A DNA stretch of 64,000 nt from an uncultured Paracoccaceae bacterium (GTDB taxonomy: Bacteria; Pseudomonadota; Alphaproteobacteria; Rhodobacterales; Rhodobacteraceae): contig CATOSU010000002.1 in the NCBI GenBank assembly GCA_951812615.1, positions 558,001 through 622,000 of the forward strand. The letters run 5' to 3'. The position numbers and the translations under genes were made by a program. Under the pieces are notes generated by a model. The model saw only the letters and a program-made list of their open reading frames with translations, was not told where the DNA came from and searched no databases. Position 1 is the first letter of the stretch. Every line of letters starts with the position of its first letter. This document shows positions 28,034 through 38,642 of this stretch, piece after piece.

Positions 28034-29227
28034 ATGAACATCCACGAGTACCAGGCCAAAGGACTTCTTCGCAGCTACGGCGCCCCGGTTTCAGATGGCC
28101 GTGTGGTCCTCCGGGCCGAGGACGCCAAGAACATGGCGGGCGAGCTTGACGGACCGCTCTGGGTCGTCAAGGCACAGATCCACGCCGGCGGCCGAGGCAA
28201 GGGAACATTCAAGGAAACCGAAGCCGGCGAAAAAGGCGGTGTCCGGCTGGCAAAGTCGGTTGAAGAGGCCGAAAGCGAAGCCAAGAAGATGCTCGGCCGC
28301 ACGCTGGTCACCAAGCAGACCGGCCCGGCCGGCAAGCAGGTCAACCGCGTCTATATCGAGGACGGATCGGGCATCGAGCGCGAACTTTACCTCGCACTGC
28401 TGGTTGACCGCGGCACCTCCCGCGTGAGCTTTGTCTGCTCTACCGAAGGCGGCATGGACATCGAAGAGGTCGCTGCATCGACCCCCGAAAAGATCCTGTC
28501 CTTCAGCGTCGATCCCGCCACCGGCTATCAGCCTTATCACGGCCGCCGCATCGCCTTCATGCTCGAACTGAAAGGCCCGCAGGTCAAACAATGCGTTCAG
28601 CTGATGGGCACGCTCTACAAGCTCTTCATCGAAAAAGACATGGAGATGCTGGAGATCAACCCGCTGATCGTCACCGACAAGGGCGACCTGAAATGCCTCG
28701 ACGCCAAGATGGGCTTTGACGGCAACGCGGTCTACCGCCACTCCGACATCGCCGAACTGCGCGACACGACCGAAGAAGACCCCAAAGAACTTGAAGCCTC
28801 CAAATACGATCTGAACTACATCGCGCTTGATGGCGAGATTGGCTGCATGGTCAACGGCGCGGGCCTCGCCATGGCGACAATGGACATCATCAAGCTCTAC
28901 GGCGCCGAACCGGCCAACTTCCTCGACGTGGGCGGCGGCGCGACCAAGGAAAAGGTCACCGAAGCGTTCAAGATCATCACCTCGGACCCGCAGGTCAAAG
29001 GCATCCTCGTCAACATCTTCGGCGGCATCATGCGCTGTGATGTAATCGCCGAAGGCGTCGTCGCCGCGGTGAAAGAGGTTGGCCTCAAGGTGCCGCTGGT
29101 CGTGCGCCTCGAAGGCACCAATGTCGAACAGGGCAAGGCAATCATCAACGACAGCGACGTGGACGTGATCGCCGCCGACAACCTCAAGGACGGCGCCGAG
29201 AAAATCGTGAAGGCCGTGAAGGGGTAA
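28034..29227 (+). CDS. sucC: Succinate-CoA ligase (ADP-forming) beta subunit
   Basis: 397-aa ATP-grasp subunit of succinyl-CoA synthetase. It has the family N-terminus [19 protein letters not shown], the nucleotide-binding HAGGRGKG near residue 53 and the succinate-loop region [12 protein letters not shown]-like segment (seen as [12 protein letters not shown]) near residue 325. Length is normal. It leads the suc operon. The alpha-subunit gene is displaced 2.4 kb downstream by two sulfotransferase-like genes. Confidence 0.98.
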   Translation: MNIHEYQAKGLLRSYGAPVSDGRVVLRAEDAKNMAGELDGPLWVVKAQIHAGGRGKGTFKETEAGEKGGVRLAKSVEEAESEAKKMLGRTLVTKQTGPAGKQVNRVYIEDGSGIERELYLALLVDRGTSRVSFVCSTEGGMDIEEVAASTPEKILSFSVDPATGYQPYHGRRIAFMLELKGPQVKQCVQLMGTLYKLFIEKDMEMLEINPLIVTDKGDLKCLDAKMGFDGNAVYRHSDIAELRDTTEEDPKELEASKYDLNYIALDGEIGCMVNGAGLAMATMDIIKLYGAEPANFLDVGGGATKEKVTEAFKIITSDPQVKGILVNIFGGIMRCDVIAEGVVAAVKEVGLKVPLVVRLEGTNVEQGKAIINDSDVDVIAADNLKDGAEKIVKAVKG

Positions 29228-29291
29228 TGACTCCCTCCGGGTCATATCCGCACCGGCCCGGGTGCGCCCTGATCAGACAGGGCGTCAACCT

Positions 29292-30452
29292 GTGAAGGCG
29301 TATGTGCATATGGGTCTGCCGAAAACCGGCACGACTTCGATCCAGTCCTGGCTGGTGTCGAATGCCGGGGCGCTGGCCGCGCGCGGTATCGGGTATGACC
29401 GGATGGCCCTGCCGGGCAAGGAACGCGGGCTTGCCCAGGTCGAACTTGGCGTGTGCCAGTTTGCCGAAGCGGGGCAACCCCACCCGCACGCGACAACCAG
29501 CCGGTTTTACGGCCTGTCCAGCCTCGAGGCTCAGCAGGCCGTCGCCGACCAGTACCTGAAACTGTTCCAGACCCGGATAGCCAGGCACAATCATAATACC
29601 TGGCTGTTTTCCTGCGAAGATCTGGGCAGCGCGACCACAAAACCGGACCTTGCACAGGCACTGGACCGGTGGCTGAAGCGGACATTCGACGATGTGCACT
29701 ACATCGTCTACCTGCGCCGGCAGGAGGACTGGATCCTCAGCCGCTACTCGCAAAGGCTGCGCCAGGGCGAAACGCGCACGCTGGCCGAATTCGCCGACGA
29801 AACCCGGACTCACAGCTTTCTGAAATTGCCTGACGCGCTCAGGAACGGACTGGGCTCGGACCGGTTTTCGCTGCAACTGTTCGAACCCGATGCGCTGACG
29901 GACGGCGATCTGATTGCCGATTTCGCGGGCAAGTGCGGCATTGACCCCGCCGGGCTGACGGTGCCCGAACGCAAGAACGAAGCGCTCGGCGTGGCCGCGG
30001 CTGAATTCCTGCGTCAGGCCAACATTCGCTGGCCCGTCACCGACGACCGTTACCAGCGTCCGACGCAATTGATGGGCAACCTGCCTCACCGCCTGACGGT
30101 ACTCTCCGCCGACCAGCGCAAGCTGCGGCTTTCCCAGCGCCGGATCGACGCGATCCGGGACGCAAACGCGGCATCCAACGAAACACTGCGCAAAAGGTAT
30201 TTCCCGGATCGGGCCGAACTTTTCCCGGCCCGGCCGCAGGAATCCGACGATCCGCTGCAAAACACGCCGACCGCCGCCGAGATGGCCGAAATCGGTCTCG
30301 ACGTGTTCACCGATGCCCGGACCGGGGCACTGGAGCACCAGGGTCCGGCCGCATTGTCCGCCCTGGCCGACATTGTGCGCCGCCACGAGGTCCTTGCCCG
30401 GCCCGCACGCAAAATGCGCCGGCTCTTTGCGCAAAGATCGGGTCAGCAATGA
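29292..30452 (+). CDS. Sulfotransferase-like protein, copy 1 of suc insert
   Basis: About 386-aa cytoplasmic P-loop protein. The N-terminal strand and loop AYVHMGLPKTGTTSIQSWL match the PAPS 5'-phosphosulfate-binding motif. A 3'-phosphate-like segment, VYLRRQEDWILSRYSQRL, lies near residue 140. GTG 29292 is chosen because it starts the first beta-strand and aligns with the paralogue downstream. It starts 64 nt after sucC, with only a weak AGGG before it. The two copies share RRGIGY/RGFRF-type and KRYFPDR/KHFFPDR segments, so they arose by duplication. The acceptor is unknown. Confidence 0.75.
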   Translation: MKAYVHMGLPKTGTTSIQSWLVSNAGALAARGIGYDRMALPGKERGLAQVELGVCQFAEAGQPHPHATTSRFYGLSSLEAQQAVADQYLKLFQTRIARHNHNTWLFSCEDLGSATTKPDLAQALDRWLKRTFDDVHYIVYLRRQEDWILSRYSQRLRQGETRTLAEFADETRTHSFLKLPDALRNGLGSDRFSLQLFEPDALTDGDLIADFAGKCGIDPAGLTVPERKNEALGVAAAEFLRQANIRWPVTDDRYQRPTQLMGNLPHRLTVLSADQRKLRLSQRRIDAIRDANAASNETLRKRYFPDRAELFPARPQESDDPLQNTPTAAEMAEIGLDVFTDARTGALEHQGPAALSALADIVRRHEVLARPARKMRRLFAQRSGQQ

Positions 30453-30501
30453 TGCGTATGTCTCAGTTCCCCGCCATGCGGCGCCTGCCGGAGACTGTCC
30501 G

Positions 30502-31653
30502 GTGAAGGCTATCGTACATATCGGGTCGCCCAAGACCGGGACCAGCTCGATCCAGAGCTTCCTGTTTGCCAATCAGGATGCACTGGCCGCGCGCGGCTTC
30601 CGGTTTCACCGCAACGTCAAGGGCGGCGGCAGTCAGCTTGAATACCCGCTGGGCATTCTTGCCCGGAACGACCGCCTGCTGAACGCCGAAAGCGAACGCG
30701 CCCGCTACAAGGCCCGCAGCCTCGACGAAGCGCGCGCCGTGACCGACCGCTATCTCAGGGACCTGCCCCGCTACGCCGAACGCTGGAACGAACCGGTGGC
30801 GCTGTTTTCCAGCGAACACATGCTGCCCTGGCTGAACACGCCGGAACTGGTGCGGGCGCTGGACGATCTGTTTTCCGCCTCGTTTTCCGACGTGCGCTAT
30901 GTCGTCTACTACCGCGCGCCGTCCGATACCCTGCTCAGCCAGTATTCCGAACGCATCAAGCGCGGCCACTCGATCACGATCGGGAACTTCGTTTCCAACC
31001 GCCTGAAAGGGCTCGATTTCCTGAAAACCGCGCGCCGCTGGGCGGACACGGTCGGCCGGGACAGGCTGGATGTGCGGCTATTTGATCCCAGCGCACTGGC
31101 CGGCGGCGACGTTCTGAGCGATTTCTGCGAGGCATGCGGCATCGACCGCACCGGGCTCATCACCCCGCCGCGCGAAAACGAATCGCTCAGCGCCCCGGCC
31201 GCGGAATGCCTGCGCGTGCTGAACGGCATGGTCCCCGAACTGCGCCCGGACGGCACCGGCAACCCGCTGCGCGCCGAACTGCTCGAAGCGGTTCAGAGCC
31301 TGTCGGCGGACATGCCCGGGCTGCGGCTCGACAGGAAACAGCAAAAGCTGGTCGATGACCATGTCGCCGCACCGCTGGAAAACTTCCGCAAACACTTCTT
31401 CCCGGACCGCGACCACCTGTTTTCCGAGAAAACCGGCGACGACATCCACGTGCCCAAGGGCCGGATCCGCGAACTGGCGCTCGACATCATGGCGCGCCTC
31501 CTGATCAAGACCCGGATGGGCGAATTGCGCACCCTCAACGTGCTGGAACGCAAACGCGCCTATCTGCTTGAACCAAAAACCGAAACCGCAAACACGGCCG
31601 GCGCCCCAAAGGCAGCGGCCAGCAAACGACGTGCAGGAACAAGGACTGAGTAA
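30502..31653 (+). CDS. Sulfotransferase-like protein, copy 2 of suc insert
   Basis: About 383-aa paralogue of the preceding gene. The P-loop is VHIGSPKTGTSSIQSFL and the 3'-phosphate-like segment is VVYYRAPSDTLLSQYSERI near residue 135. GTG 30502 follows GGAG. The stop codon TAA directly abuts the sucD ATG, so sucD translation is probably coupled to this gene. The C-terminal 40 residues are Lys/Ala-rich and look disordered. No mobile-element ends are visible around the pair. Confidence 0.75.
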   Translation: MKAIVHIGSPKTGTSSIQSFLFANQDALAARGFRFHRNVKGGGSQLEYPLGILARNDRLLNAESERARYKARSLDEARAVTDRYLRDLPRYAERWNEPVALFSSEHMLPWLNTPELVRALDDLFSASFSDVRYVVYYRAPSDTLLSQYSERIKRGHSITIGNFVSNRLKGLDFLKTARRWADTVGRDRLDVRLFDPSALAGGDVLSDFCEACGIDRTGLITPPRENESLSAPAAECLRVLNGMVPELRPDGTGNPLRAELLEAVQSLSADMPGLRLDRKQQKLVDDHVAAPLENFRKHFFPDRDHLFSEKTGDDIHVPKGRIRELALDIMARLLIKTRMGELRTLNVLERKRAYLLEPKTETANTAGAPKAAASKRRAGTRTE

Positions 31654-32535
31654 ATGGCTGTACTAATCGACGAAAACACAAAAGTCATCTGCCAGGGCCT
31701 GACCGGCTCGCAGGGCACTTTCCACACCGAACAGGCCATCGCCTACGGGACCAAGATGGTCGGCGGTGTGACCCCCGGCAAAGGCGGGATCGAGCATCTG
31801 GGCCTGCCCGTCTTCAACTCGGTGCACGAAGCCAAATCCGTGACCGAAGCCAACGCCTCGGTGATCTACGTGCCGCCGCCCTTCGCCGCGGATTCCATCA
31901 TGGAAGCCATCGACGCCGAAATGGAGGTGATCGTCTGCATCACCGAAGGCATCCCGGTGCTCGACATGATGAAGGTCAAGCGCGCGCTGGAAGGCTCCTC
32001 CTCCCGCCTCGTCGGCCCCAACTGCCCCGGCGTGATCACCCCGGACGCCTGCAAGATTGGCATCATGCCCGGCCATATCCACAAACGCGGCAGCGTCGGC
32101 GTCGTCTCCCGCTCGGGCACGCTGACCTACGAGGCCGTCAAGCAGACCACCGATGTCGGTCTTGGCCAGTCGACCTGCGTCGGCATCGGCGGCGACCCGA
32201 TCAAGGGTACCGAACATATCGACGTGCTGGAATGGTTCCTCGCCGATGACGAAACCCAGTCGATCATCATGATCGGCGAAATCGGCGGCTCCGCCGAAGA
32301 AGAAGCCGCCCAGTTCCTCGCCGACGAGGCGAAAAAGGGCCGCATGAAGCCCACCGCCGGCTTCATCGCCGGGCGCACCGCCCCTCCGGGCCGCCGCATG
32401 GGCCATGCCGGTGCCATCGTCGCCGGCGGCAAGGGCGGCGCCGAGGACAAAATCGAAGCGATGCGCGCCGCCGGCATCGTTGTGGCTGAAAGCCCGGCGG
32501 GTCTGGGCGAAGCGGTTCTGGAGGCGATCGGCTAA
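31654..32535 (+). CDS. sucD: Succinate-CoA ligase alpha subunit
   Basis: 293-aa CoA-binding subunit of succinyl-CoA synthetase. It has the N-terminal [15 protein letters not shown], the CoA-binding GGVTPGKGG and the phosphorylated His in [11 protein letters not shown] near residue 250. The start is contiguous with the upstream stop codon; an AAGGA within the upstream gene can serve as its ribosome-binding site. Length is normal. Confidence 0.98.
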   Translation: MAVLIDENTKVICQGLTGSQGTFHTEQAIAYGTKMVGGVTPGKGGIEHLGLPVFNSVHEAKSVTEANASVIYVPPPFAADSIMEAIDAEMEVIVCITEGIPVLDMMKVKRALEGSSSRLVGPNCPGVITPDACKIGIMPGHIHKRGSVGVVSRSGTLTYEAVKQTTDVGLGQSTCVGIGGDPIKGTEHIDVLEWFLADDETQSIIMIGEIGGSAEEEAAQFLADEAKKGRMKPTAGFIAGRTAPPGRRMGHAGAIVAGGKGGAEDKIEAMRAAGIVVAESPAGLGEAVLEAIG

Positions 32536-32539
32536 GCCA

Positions 32540-33076
32540 ATGGGCTTCACCCCGGCGATAAGGACGTGCTTCAGCAAATACGTCACCTTCTCGGGACGGG
32601 CCTCCCGTCCCGAGTATTGGTGGTTCATCCTTTTCGTCGTTCTTGCCAGCATCGCGGCCGGCATACTGGACATGATGTTCTTCCCGGCCATGGTTACGGT
32701 GGACAGCACGGTCACCGATACGGGTTTCAGCTACAGCGCCGAATCCCGGGGGCCGTTTTCCATCATCTTCGCGCTGGGTGTTTTTCTGCCGTTCCTTACT
32801 GCCGGATGGCGGCGGATGCATGACACCGGGCGCTCCGGCCTTTACCTGCTCTACCCTCTGATCGTGATGATCGGCATCGGCAGTTTCGCAAGCCTGTCGG
32901 GCGTCGCCCTCAGCCCGACCGGGTCCGAAGCCGTGTCCGGTCTGTTTGGCCTGATCCTCATCCTCGCCTATCTGGTCCTCATGATCTCACCCATTCTGGT
33001 GCTCTGGTGGCTCACCCGCCCGTCTCAGCCCGGCGAAAACCAATTCGGGCCCAACCCCAGCGCGGTGACGACATGA
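32540..33076 (+). CDS. DUF805 membrane protein (first of tandem pair)
   Basis: 178-aa protein of the DUF805 family (YhaH-like). The N-terminal signature is SKYVTFSGRASRPEYWWF, the mid-region signature WRRMHDTGRSG near residue 90, and there are four hydrophobic helices. Function is unknown. It starts 4 nt after the sucD stop and overlaps the next DUF805 gene by 4 nt, so it is firmly inside the suc operon. Confidence 0.87.
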   Translation: MGFTPAIRTCFSKYVTFSGRASRPEYWWFILFVVLASIAAGILDMMFFPAMVTVDSTVTDTGFSYSAESRGPFSIIFALGVFLPFLTAGWRRMHDTGRSGLYLLYPLIVMIGIGSFASLSGVALSPTGSEAVSGLFGLILILAYLVLMISPILVLWWLTRPSQPGENQFGPNPSAVTT

Positions 33077-33606
33077 CCTTCGGTACAGCGGTCAAAACCT
33101 GCTTCGGCAAATATGTCACCTTCTCGGGACGGGCCTCGCGCCCCGAATACTGGTTCTTCTTCCTGTTCCTTCTGATCGCCGGCGGCATTGCCGGCCTGCT
33201 GGACTGGGTGCTTTTCGCCGACAGGTTTCGGGATGCAACCTCGGGCCGCGTCGTCATGACCACCACCAGTCAGCCGATCAGCTCGCTGGTCGCGCTGGCG
33301 GTTGTCCTGCCGCATTTTGCCGTCGCGTGGCGGCGCATGCATGACACCGGCCGCAGCGGCATGTTCGTCCTGTTACCGTCCATCGTGTCGCTGGTGGCAC
33401 TTCTGGTTGCCACCTTCGGCCTCGGGCTGGCTGACATGGCCTCCGGCAAGCTGGACAGCTTCCTGACCGGCGCCACCCTGCTGCTGCTGATCCCGCTTCT
33501 GATCCTCGGCTTCCTGTCGCCGCTGATCGTGCTTTACTGGCTGTCCCGTCCCGGTCAGCCGGGCACAAATTCCTACGGTCCCAACCCGCAAGAGGTACAA
33601 ACATGA
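33073..33606 (+). CDS. DUF805 membrane protein (second of tandem pair)
   Basis: 177-aa DUF805 protein and close paralogue of the gene before it. It shares KYVTFSGRASRPEYW at the N-terminus and AWRRMHDTGRSGMF in the middle, and even the DNA around these motifs is nearly identical. Four hydrophobic helices. ATG 33073 overlaps the previous stop, and its own stop overlaps the sucA start by 4 nt, so sucD-DUF805-DUF805-sucA are chained by start/stop overlaps. Confidence 0.87.
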   Translation: MTFGTAVKTCFGKYVTFSGRASRPEYWFFFLFLLIAGGIAGLLDWVLFADRFRDATSGRVVMTTTSQPISSLVALAVVLPHFAVAWRRMHDTGRSGMFVLLPSIVSLVALLVATFGLGLADMASGKLDSFLTGATLLLLIPLLILGFLSPLIVLYWLSRPGQPGTNSYGPNPQEVQT

Positions 33607-36563
33607 CCGAGCATTCTCCCAACGACCAGTTCCACGCCTCCTCCTTCATGCAGGGGCACAATGCGGAATATCTGGAGCAGCTTTATGCCCAGTATGCCGG
33701 CGACCCGAACGCGGTTGATGCCGCCTGGGCCGAGTTCTTCCGTCAACTGGGTGATGCCGAACTGGACGTGAAGGCAGAAGCACAGGGACCGTCCTGGGCC
33801 CGGCGCGACTGGCCGCCGGTCCCGGGCGATGACCTGACCGCCGCGCTGACCGGCGAATGGCCCGTTGCCCCGGCCGAATCCAAGGATGCCGGCAAGAAGA
33901 TCGCCGCCAAGGCCGCTGAAAAGGGCGTTGAGGTCTCCGACGAGGCCATCAAGCGCGCTGTGCTGGACAGTATCCGGGCCCTGATGCTGATCCGGGCCTA
34001 CCGGATCCGCGGTCACCTTGCTGCGGACCTTGACCCGCTGGGTATGCTGGAACCGGTGCCGCATCCGGAACTGGACCCGAAAACCTACGGCTTCACAGCA
34101 GGCGACTGGGACCGCCCGATCTTCATCGACAACGTGCTGGGTCTGCAGGTGGCATCGGTCCGGCAGATCCTTGAACTGGTCAAGCGCACCTATTGCGGCA
34201 CCTTTGCGCTGCAATACATGCACATCTCGGACCCCGAACAGGCCGCATGGCTGAAAGAGCGGATCGAGGGGCTGGGCAAGGAAATCCAATTCACCCGTGA
34301 AGGGCGCAAGGCGATCCTGAACAAGATGGTCGAGGCCGAGGGCTTCGAAAAATTCCTGCACGTCAAGTACATGGGCACCAAGCGTTTTGGTCTGGACGGC
34401 GGTGAAAGCCTGATCCCCGCAATGGAACAGATCATCAAGCGCGGCGGCGCGCTCGGGGTCAAGGAAATCGTGATCGGCATGCCGCACCGCGGCCGTCTGA
34501 GCGTGCTGGCCAACGTGATGGCCAAACCCTACCGCGCGATCTTTAACGAGTTTCAGGGCGGCAGCTTCAAACCCGAGGATGTCGACGGGTCCGGCGACGT
34601 GAAATACCACCTCGGCGCCTCGTCCGACCGCGAGTTTGACGGCAATACCGTCCATCTCAGCCTGACCGCCAACCCCAGCCATCTTGAAGCCGTCAATCCG
34701 GTTGTTCTGGGCAAGGCCCGTGCCAAGCAGGATCAGCTCAGCGACAATGAACGCATCGCCGTTCTGCCCATCCTGCTGCATGGCGACGCGGCGTTTGCCG
34801 GTCAGGGCGTCGTGGCCGAATGTTTCGGCCTCAGCGGCCTGCGCGGGCACAAGACCGGCGGCACGATCCATATCGTCGTCAACAACCAGATCGGCTTCAC
34901 CACGGCGCCGCACTTCTCGCGCTCGTCGCCCTATCCGACGGACATTGCCCTGATGGTCGAAGCGCCGATCTTCCACGTCAACGGCGACGACCCCGAGGCG
35001 GTGGTGCACGCCGCCAAGGTGGCCACCGAGTTCCGCCAGAAGTTCCACAAGGACGTGGTCATCGACATGTTCTGCTATCGCCGCTTCGGTCACAACGAAG
35101 GCGACGAGCCGATGTTCACCAACCCGATCATGTACAAGAAGATCAAGACGCACAAAACCACGCTCTCGGTCTATACCGACCGGCTGGTACAGGACGGCCT
35201 GATCCCCGAAGGCGAGATCGAGGACATGAAGGCCGCGTTCCAGATCCACCTGAACGAAGAGTTCGAGGCCGGCAAGGAATTCCGCCCGAACAAGGCCGAC
35301 TGGCTCGACGGCCGCTGGTCGCATCTCGACCGGCGCGGCGAGGAATACCAGCGCGGCGAAACCGCCATCAGCCCGGAAACCCTGACCGAGATCGGCAATG
35401 CGCTGACCCGCGCGCCGGAAAACTTCCCGATGCACCGCACGGTGTCCCGGCTGCTCGACACCAAGACCCAGATGTTCTCCTCCGGCGAAGGCTTCGACTG
35501 GGCCACCGGCGAAGCCCTGGCCTTCGGCTCGCTCCTGACCGAAGGCTACCCGGTGCGTCTGGCCGGACAGGACAGCACCCGCGGCACCTTCTCCCAGCGC
35601 CATTCCGGTTTCGTGAACCAGGACACCGAAGAACGCTACTACCCGCTGAACCACATCCGCGAAGGCCAGTCGCGCTACGAAGTGATCGACTCGATGCTCA
35701 GCGAATACGCGGTGCTGGGTTTCGAATATGGCTTCACCCTCGCCGAACCCAACGCCCTCACCCTCTGGGAGGCACAGTTCGGTGACTTCGCCAACGGCGC
35801 CCAGATCATGTTCGATCAGTTCATCAGCTCGGGCGAAAGCAAATGGCTGCGCATGTCCGGGCTGGTCTGCCTGCTGCCGCACGGCTTCGAAGGCCAGGGG
35901 CCGGAACACTCCAGCGCCCGGCTGGAACGCTTCCTGCAAATGTGCGGTCAGGACAACTGGATCATCGCCAACTGCACCACCCCGGCCAACTATTTCCACA
36001 TCCTGCGCCGCCAGATCCACCGCGACTTCCGCAAACCGCTGATCCTGATGACCCCGAAATCGCTGCTGCGGCAGAAGACGGCCGTCTCCCGGACCGAGGA
36101 TTTCACCACCGGGTCCAGCTTCCACCGCGTGCTGTGGGACGACGCCCAGCAGGGCAATTCGGAAACCCGGCTCAGGCCCGACGATCAGATCCGTCAGGTC
36201 GTGCTGTGCTCGGGCAAGGTCTATTTCGACCTGCTCGAGGAACGCGACGCCCGCGGTCTCGACGACGTCTACCTCATGCGGGTCGAACAGTTTTACCCGT
36301 TCCCGGCCCTGTCCATGGTCAAGGAACTGGAACGGTTCAAACAGGCCCGCATCGTCTGGTGTCAGGAAGAACCCAAGAACCAGGGCGCCTGGTCCTTCAT
36401 CGAACCCAATATCGAATGGGTCCTGAACCGCATCGGGGCCAAGCATTCCCGCCCGGCCTATGCCGGACGCGCCACCTCTGCCTCGCCCGCAACGGGCCTG
36501 GCCAGTCAGCACAAAGCCCAACAAGCCGCGCTCGTGAACGAAGCGCTGACCACCGAAGGATAA
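33603..36563 (+). CDS. sucA: 2-oxoglutarate dehydrogenase E1 component
   Basis: 986-aa thiamine-diphosphate-dependent E1 that decarboxylates 2-oxoglutarate and succinylates the E2 lipoyl groups. The N-terminal helix region ([14 protein letters not shown]) binds E2/E3. The ThDP site is seen as [14 protein letters not shown] near residue 297 and a [13 protein letters not shown] stretch near residue 397. A C-terminal transketolase-like domain includes [10 protein letters not shown] and [16 protein letters not shown]. Full length. It starts with a 4-nt overlap onto the DUF805 gene. Confidence 0.98.
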   Translation: MTEHSPNDQFHASSFMQGHNAEYLEQLYAQYAGDPNAVDAAWAEFFRQLGDAELDVKAEAQGPSWARRDWPPVPGDDLTAALTGEWPVAPAESKDAGKKIAAKAAEKGVEVSDEAIKRAVLDSIRALMLIRAYRIRGHLAADLDPLGMLEPVPHPELDPKTYGFTAGDWDRPIFIDNVLGLQVASVRQILELVKRTYCGTFALQYMHISDPEQAAWLKERIEGLGKEIQFTREGRKAILNKMVEAEGFEKFLHVKYMGTKRFGLDGGESLIPAMEQIIKRGGALGVKEIVIGMPHRGRLSVLANVMAKPYRAIFNEFQGGSFKPEDVDGSGDVKYHLGASSDREFDGNTVHLSLTANPSHLEAVNPVVLGKARAKQDQLSDNERIAVLPILLHGDAAFAGQGVVAECFGLSGLRGHKTGGTIHIVVNNQIGFTTAPHFSRSSPYPTDIALMVEAPIFHVNGDDPEAVVHAAKVATEFRQKFHKDVVIDMFCYRRFGHNEGDEPMFTNPIMYKKIKTHKTTLSVYTDRLVQDGLIPEGEIEDMKAAFQIHLNEEFEAGKEFRPNKADWLDGRWSHLDRRGEEYQRGETAISPETLTEIGNALTRAPENFPMHRTVSRLLDTKTQMFSSGEGFDWATGEALAFGSLLTEGYPVRLAGQDSTRGTFSQRHSGFVNQDTEERYYPLNHIREGQSRYEVIDSMLSEYAVLGFEYGFTLAEPNALTLWEAQFGDFANGAQIMFDQFISSGESKWLRMSGLVCLLPHGFEGQGPEHSSARLERFLQMCGQDNWIIANCTTPANYFHILRRQIHRDFRKPLILMTPKSLLRQKTAVSRTEDFTTGSSFHRVLWDDAQQGNSETRLRPDDQIRQVVLCSGKVYFDLLEERDARGLDDVYLMRVEQFYPFPALSMVKELERFKQARIVWCQEEPKNQGAWSFIEPNIEWVLNRIGAKHSRPAYAGRATSASPATGLASQHKAQQAALVNEALTTEG

Positions 36564-36568
36564 CAACA

Positions 36569-38089
36569 ATGACGATCCAAGTCCGCGTGCCCACTCTGGG
36601 CGAATCGGTAACCGAAGCCACCGTGGCAACCTGGTTCAAGAAACCCGGCGACACGGTCAGCGCCGACGAAATGCTGTGCGAGCTGGAAACCGACAAGGTG
36701 ACGGTCGAGGTGCCCGCACCATCCGCCGGCACCATCGGTGAGCTGGTTGCCGCCGAAGGCGACACCGTGGGGGTCGACGCCCTGCTCGCCACGATCGTCG
36801 AATCCGGTGCCGCCCCGGCACCGGCCCCGGCGGCTGGCGCCAAGACCGCGCCGGCACAGGACAGCGCGGCCAGCACCGACGTGATGGTCCCGACGCTTGG
36901 CGAAAGCGTGACCGAGGCAACCGTCAGCACCTGGTTCAAGCAGGTCGGCGAAACCGTCGCTCAGGACGAAATGCTGTGCGAACTGGAAACCGACAAAGTG
37001 TCGGTCGAGGTGCCCTCACCCGCCTCCGGCGTTCTGGCCGAGATTGTCGCGCCCGAGGGCGCAACGGTCGAAGCCTCGGCAAAGCTCGCCGTCATATCCG
37101 GATCCGCCGCCGGCATCGCCCAGCCCGCCGCGGTCGCGGCACAGCTCGCCGCTGCGCCCGCGGCGTCCGGCAAGGACGTCGAAAACGCCCCCTCCGCCCA
37201 GAAGGCCATGGCCGAGGCCGGGCTCTCGCCTGATGCCGTCACCGGAACCGGACGCGACGGCCGCATCATGAAGGAAGACGTTCAGAAGGCCGCCGCCGCC
37301 GCCACTGCGGCCGGTGCGGCTGCGGCTGCCACCGCGGCCCCTGCTGCCGCGCCGTCGATCCCGCGCGCGCCGGTCCCGGTCGATGACGCCGCCCGCGAGG
37401 AACGGGTCAAGATGACCCGCCTGCGTCAGACCATTGCCCGCCGCCTGAAGGACGCGCAGAACGCCGCCGCGATCCTCACCACCTATAACGAGGTCGACAT
37501 GACCGCGGTCATGGCGCTGCGCAATCAGTACAAGGGTGAGTTTGAAAAGAAACACGGCGTCCGGCTCGGCTTCATGTCCTTCTTCACCAAGGCCTGCTGC
37601 CACACCCTGCGCGAGGTGCCCGAGGTCAATGCCGAGATCGACGGCACCGACATCGTCTACAAGAACTTCGTGCATATGGGCATCGCCGCCGGCACCCCGC
37701 AGGGTCTCGTCGTCCCGGTCATCCGCGACGCCGACGCCATGTCCTTTGCCGAGATCGAAAAACAGATCGGCGAGAAAGGCCGCCGGGCGCGGGATGGCAA
37801 GCTCTCCATGGCCGAAATGCAGGGCGGCACCTTCACCATCTCCAATGGCGGCGTCTACGGCTCGCTGATGTCCTCGCCGATCCTGAACCCGCCGCAATCG
37901 GGCATCCTCGGCATGCACAAGATCCAGGACCGCCCGATGGTCATCGGCGGCGAGATCGTGATCCGCCCGATGATGTACCTCGCGCTCAGCTACGACCACC
38001 GGATCGTCGACGGCAAGGGCGCGGTGACCTTCCTTGTGCGCGTGAAAGAGGCACTGGAGGACCCGCAGCGGCTGCTGATGGATTTGTGA
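36569..38089 (+). CDS. sucB: Dihydrolipoyl succinyltransferase E2 with two lipoyl domains
   Basis: 506-aa E2 of the 2-oxoglutarate dehydrogenase complex. Two lipoyl domains occupy about residues 1-80 and 103-180, each with ELETDKV and lipoylated Lys at K43 and K143. Ala/Pro-rich linkers and a peripheral-subunit-binding domain ([15 protein letters not shown]) follow. The catalytic domain ends with the active-site region [13 protein letters not shown]. The second lipoyl domain makes it longer than the roughly 405-aa E. coli SucB. It starts 5 nt after sucA. Confidence 0.97.
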   Translation: MTIQVRVPTLGESVTEATVATWFKKPGDTVSADEMLCELETDKVTVEVPAPSAGTIGELVAAEGDTVGVDALLATIVESGAAPAPAPAAGAKTAPAQDSAASTDVMVPTLGESVTEATVSTWFKQVGETVAQDEMLCELETDKVSVEVPSPASGVLAEIVAPEGATVEASAKLAVISGSAAGIAQPAAVAAQLAAAPAASGKDVENAPSAQKAMAEAGLSPDAVTGTGRDGRIMKEDVQKAAAAATAAGAAAAATAAPAAAPSIPRAPVPVDDAAREERVKMTRLRQTIARRLKDAQNAAAILTTYNEVDMTAVMALRNQYKGEFEKKHGVRLGFMSFFTKACCHTLREVPEVNAEIDGTDIVYKNFVHMGIAAGTPQGLVVPVIRDADAMSFAEIEKQIGEKGRRARDGKLSMAEMQGGTFTISNGGVYGSLMSSPILNPPQSGILGMHKIQDRPMVIGGEIVIRPMMYLALSYDHRIVDGKGAVTFLVRVKEALEDPQRLLMDL

Positions 38090-38090
38090 T

Positions 38091-38543
38091 GTGACCGTTG
38101 CACCACCGGATCCGGTCCGGCTCCAACGGGTCTCGGCCATGCTGAGCGCAATGCCGTTCTTCACGGCATTGCAGGTCGAGATCACGGCTGTCGAAAACGG
38201 CACCGTCACGCTCGAAGCGCCGCTGACCCCGGCCTTCGAAGCGCCCCCCGGCGCCTTCGCCGCCAGTTCGGTCGGTGCCCTGGGGGACATGGCGGCGATG
38301 ACCTCCATCACGTCCGCCCTGCCGGCAGATCAGACCGTGTCCACGCTCGACTTCACGGTCAAGATGCTCGGCCTGTCCCGCGGCAACCGCCTGCGCGCCG
38401 TGGGCCGGGTCCTGCAACTGGGACGCACCACCTGCGTCGGCGCGGCGGATGTCTACCTGCTGTCGGGCGCCGACCCTGTCCTTTGCGGCACGGTCCTCGC
38501 CACCGGCCGCCGCCTGGACCTTGCCGCCATGAAACCCGCCTGA
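38091..38543 (+). CDS. PaaI-like hotdog thioesterase
   Basis: 150-aa single hotdog-fold protein of the acyl-CoA thioesterase (PaaI/DUF4442-like) type. A short N-terminal helix is followed by a GALGDMAAMTSI stretch resembling the 'hotdog' helix and a TVKMLGLSRGNRLRAVG strand pair. GTG 38091 lies one base after the sucB stop codon, so translation is probably coupled to sucB. The substrate may be an acyl-CoA, but this is not testable here. Confidence 0.75.
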   Translation: MTVAPPDPVRLQRVSAMLSAMPFFTALQVEITAVENGTVTLEAPLTPAFEAPPGAFAASSVGALGDMAAMTSITSALPADQTVSTLDFTVKMLGLSRGNRLRAVGRVLQLGRTTCVGAADVYLLSGADPVLCGTVLATGRRLDLAAMKPA

Positions 38544-38642
38544 GCTGAACCGGACCCTGATGATGCGCCTGCCCCGCTTCCTCACCTTCTCAGACCGGTG
38601 CCGCCGCGCCGCGGATGGCCGGTATATGGCCGGGGCCGCGCC

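Noticed and set aside
33573-36629. 1018-aa minus-strand open frame opposite sucA
   Set aside because: Antisense shadow of the unmistakable sucA gene; low-complexity HVDFG-type composition and no ribosome-binding site.
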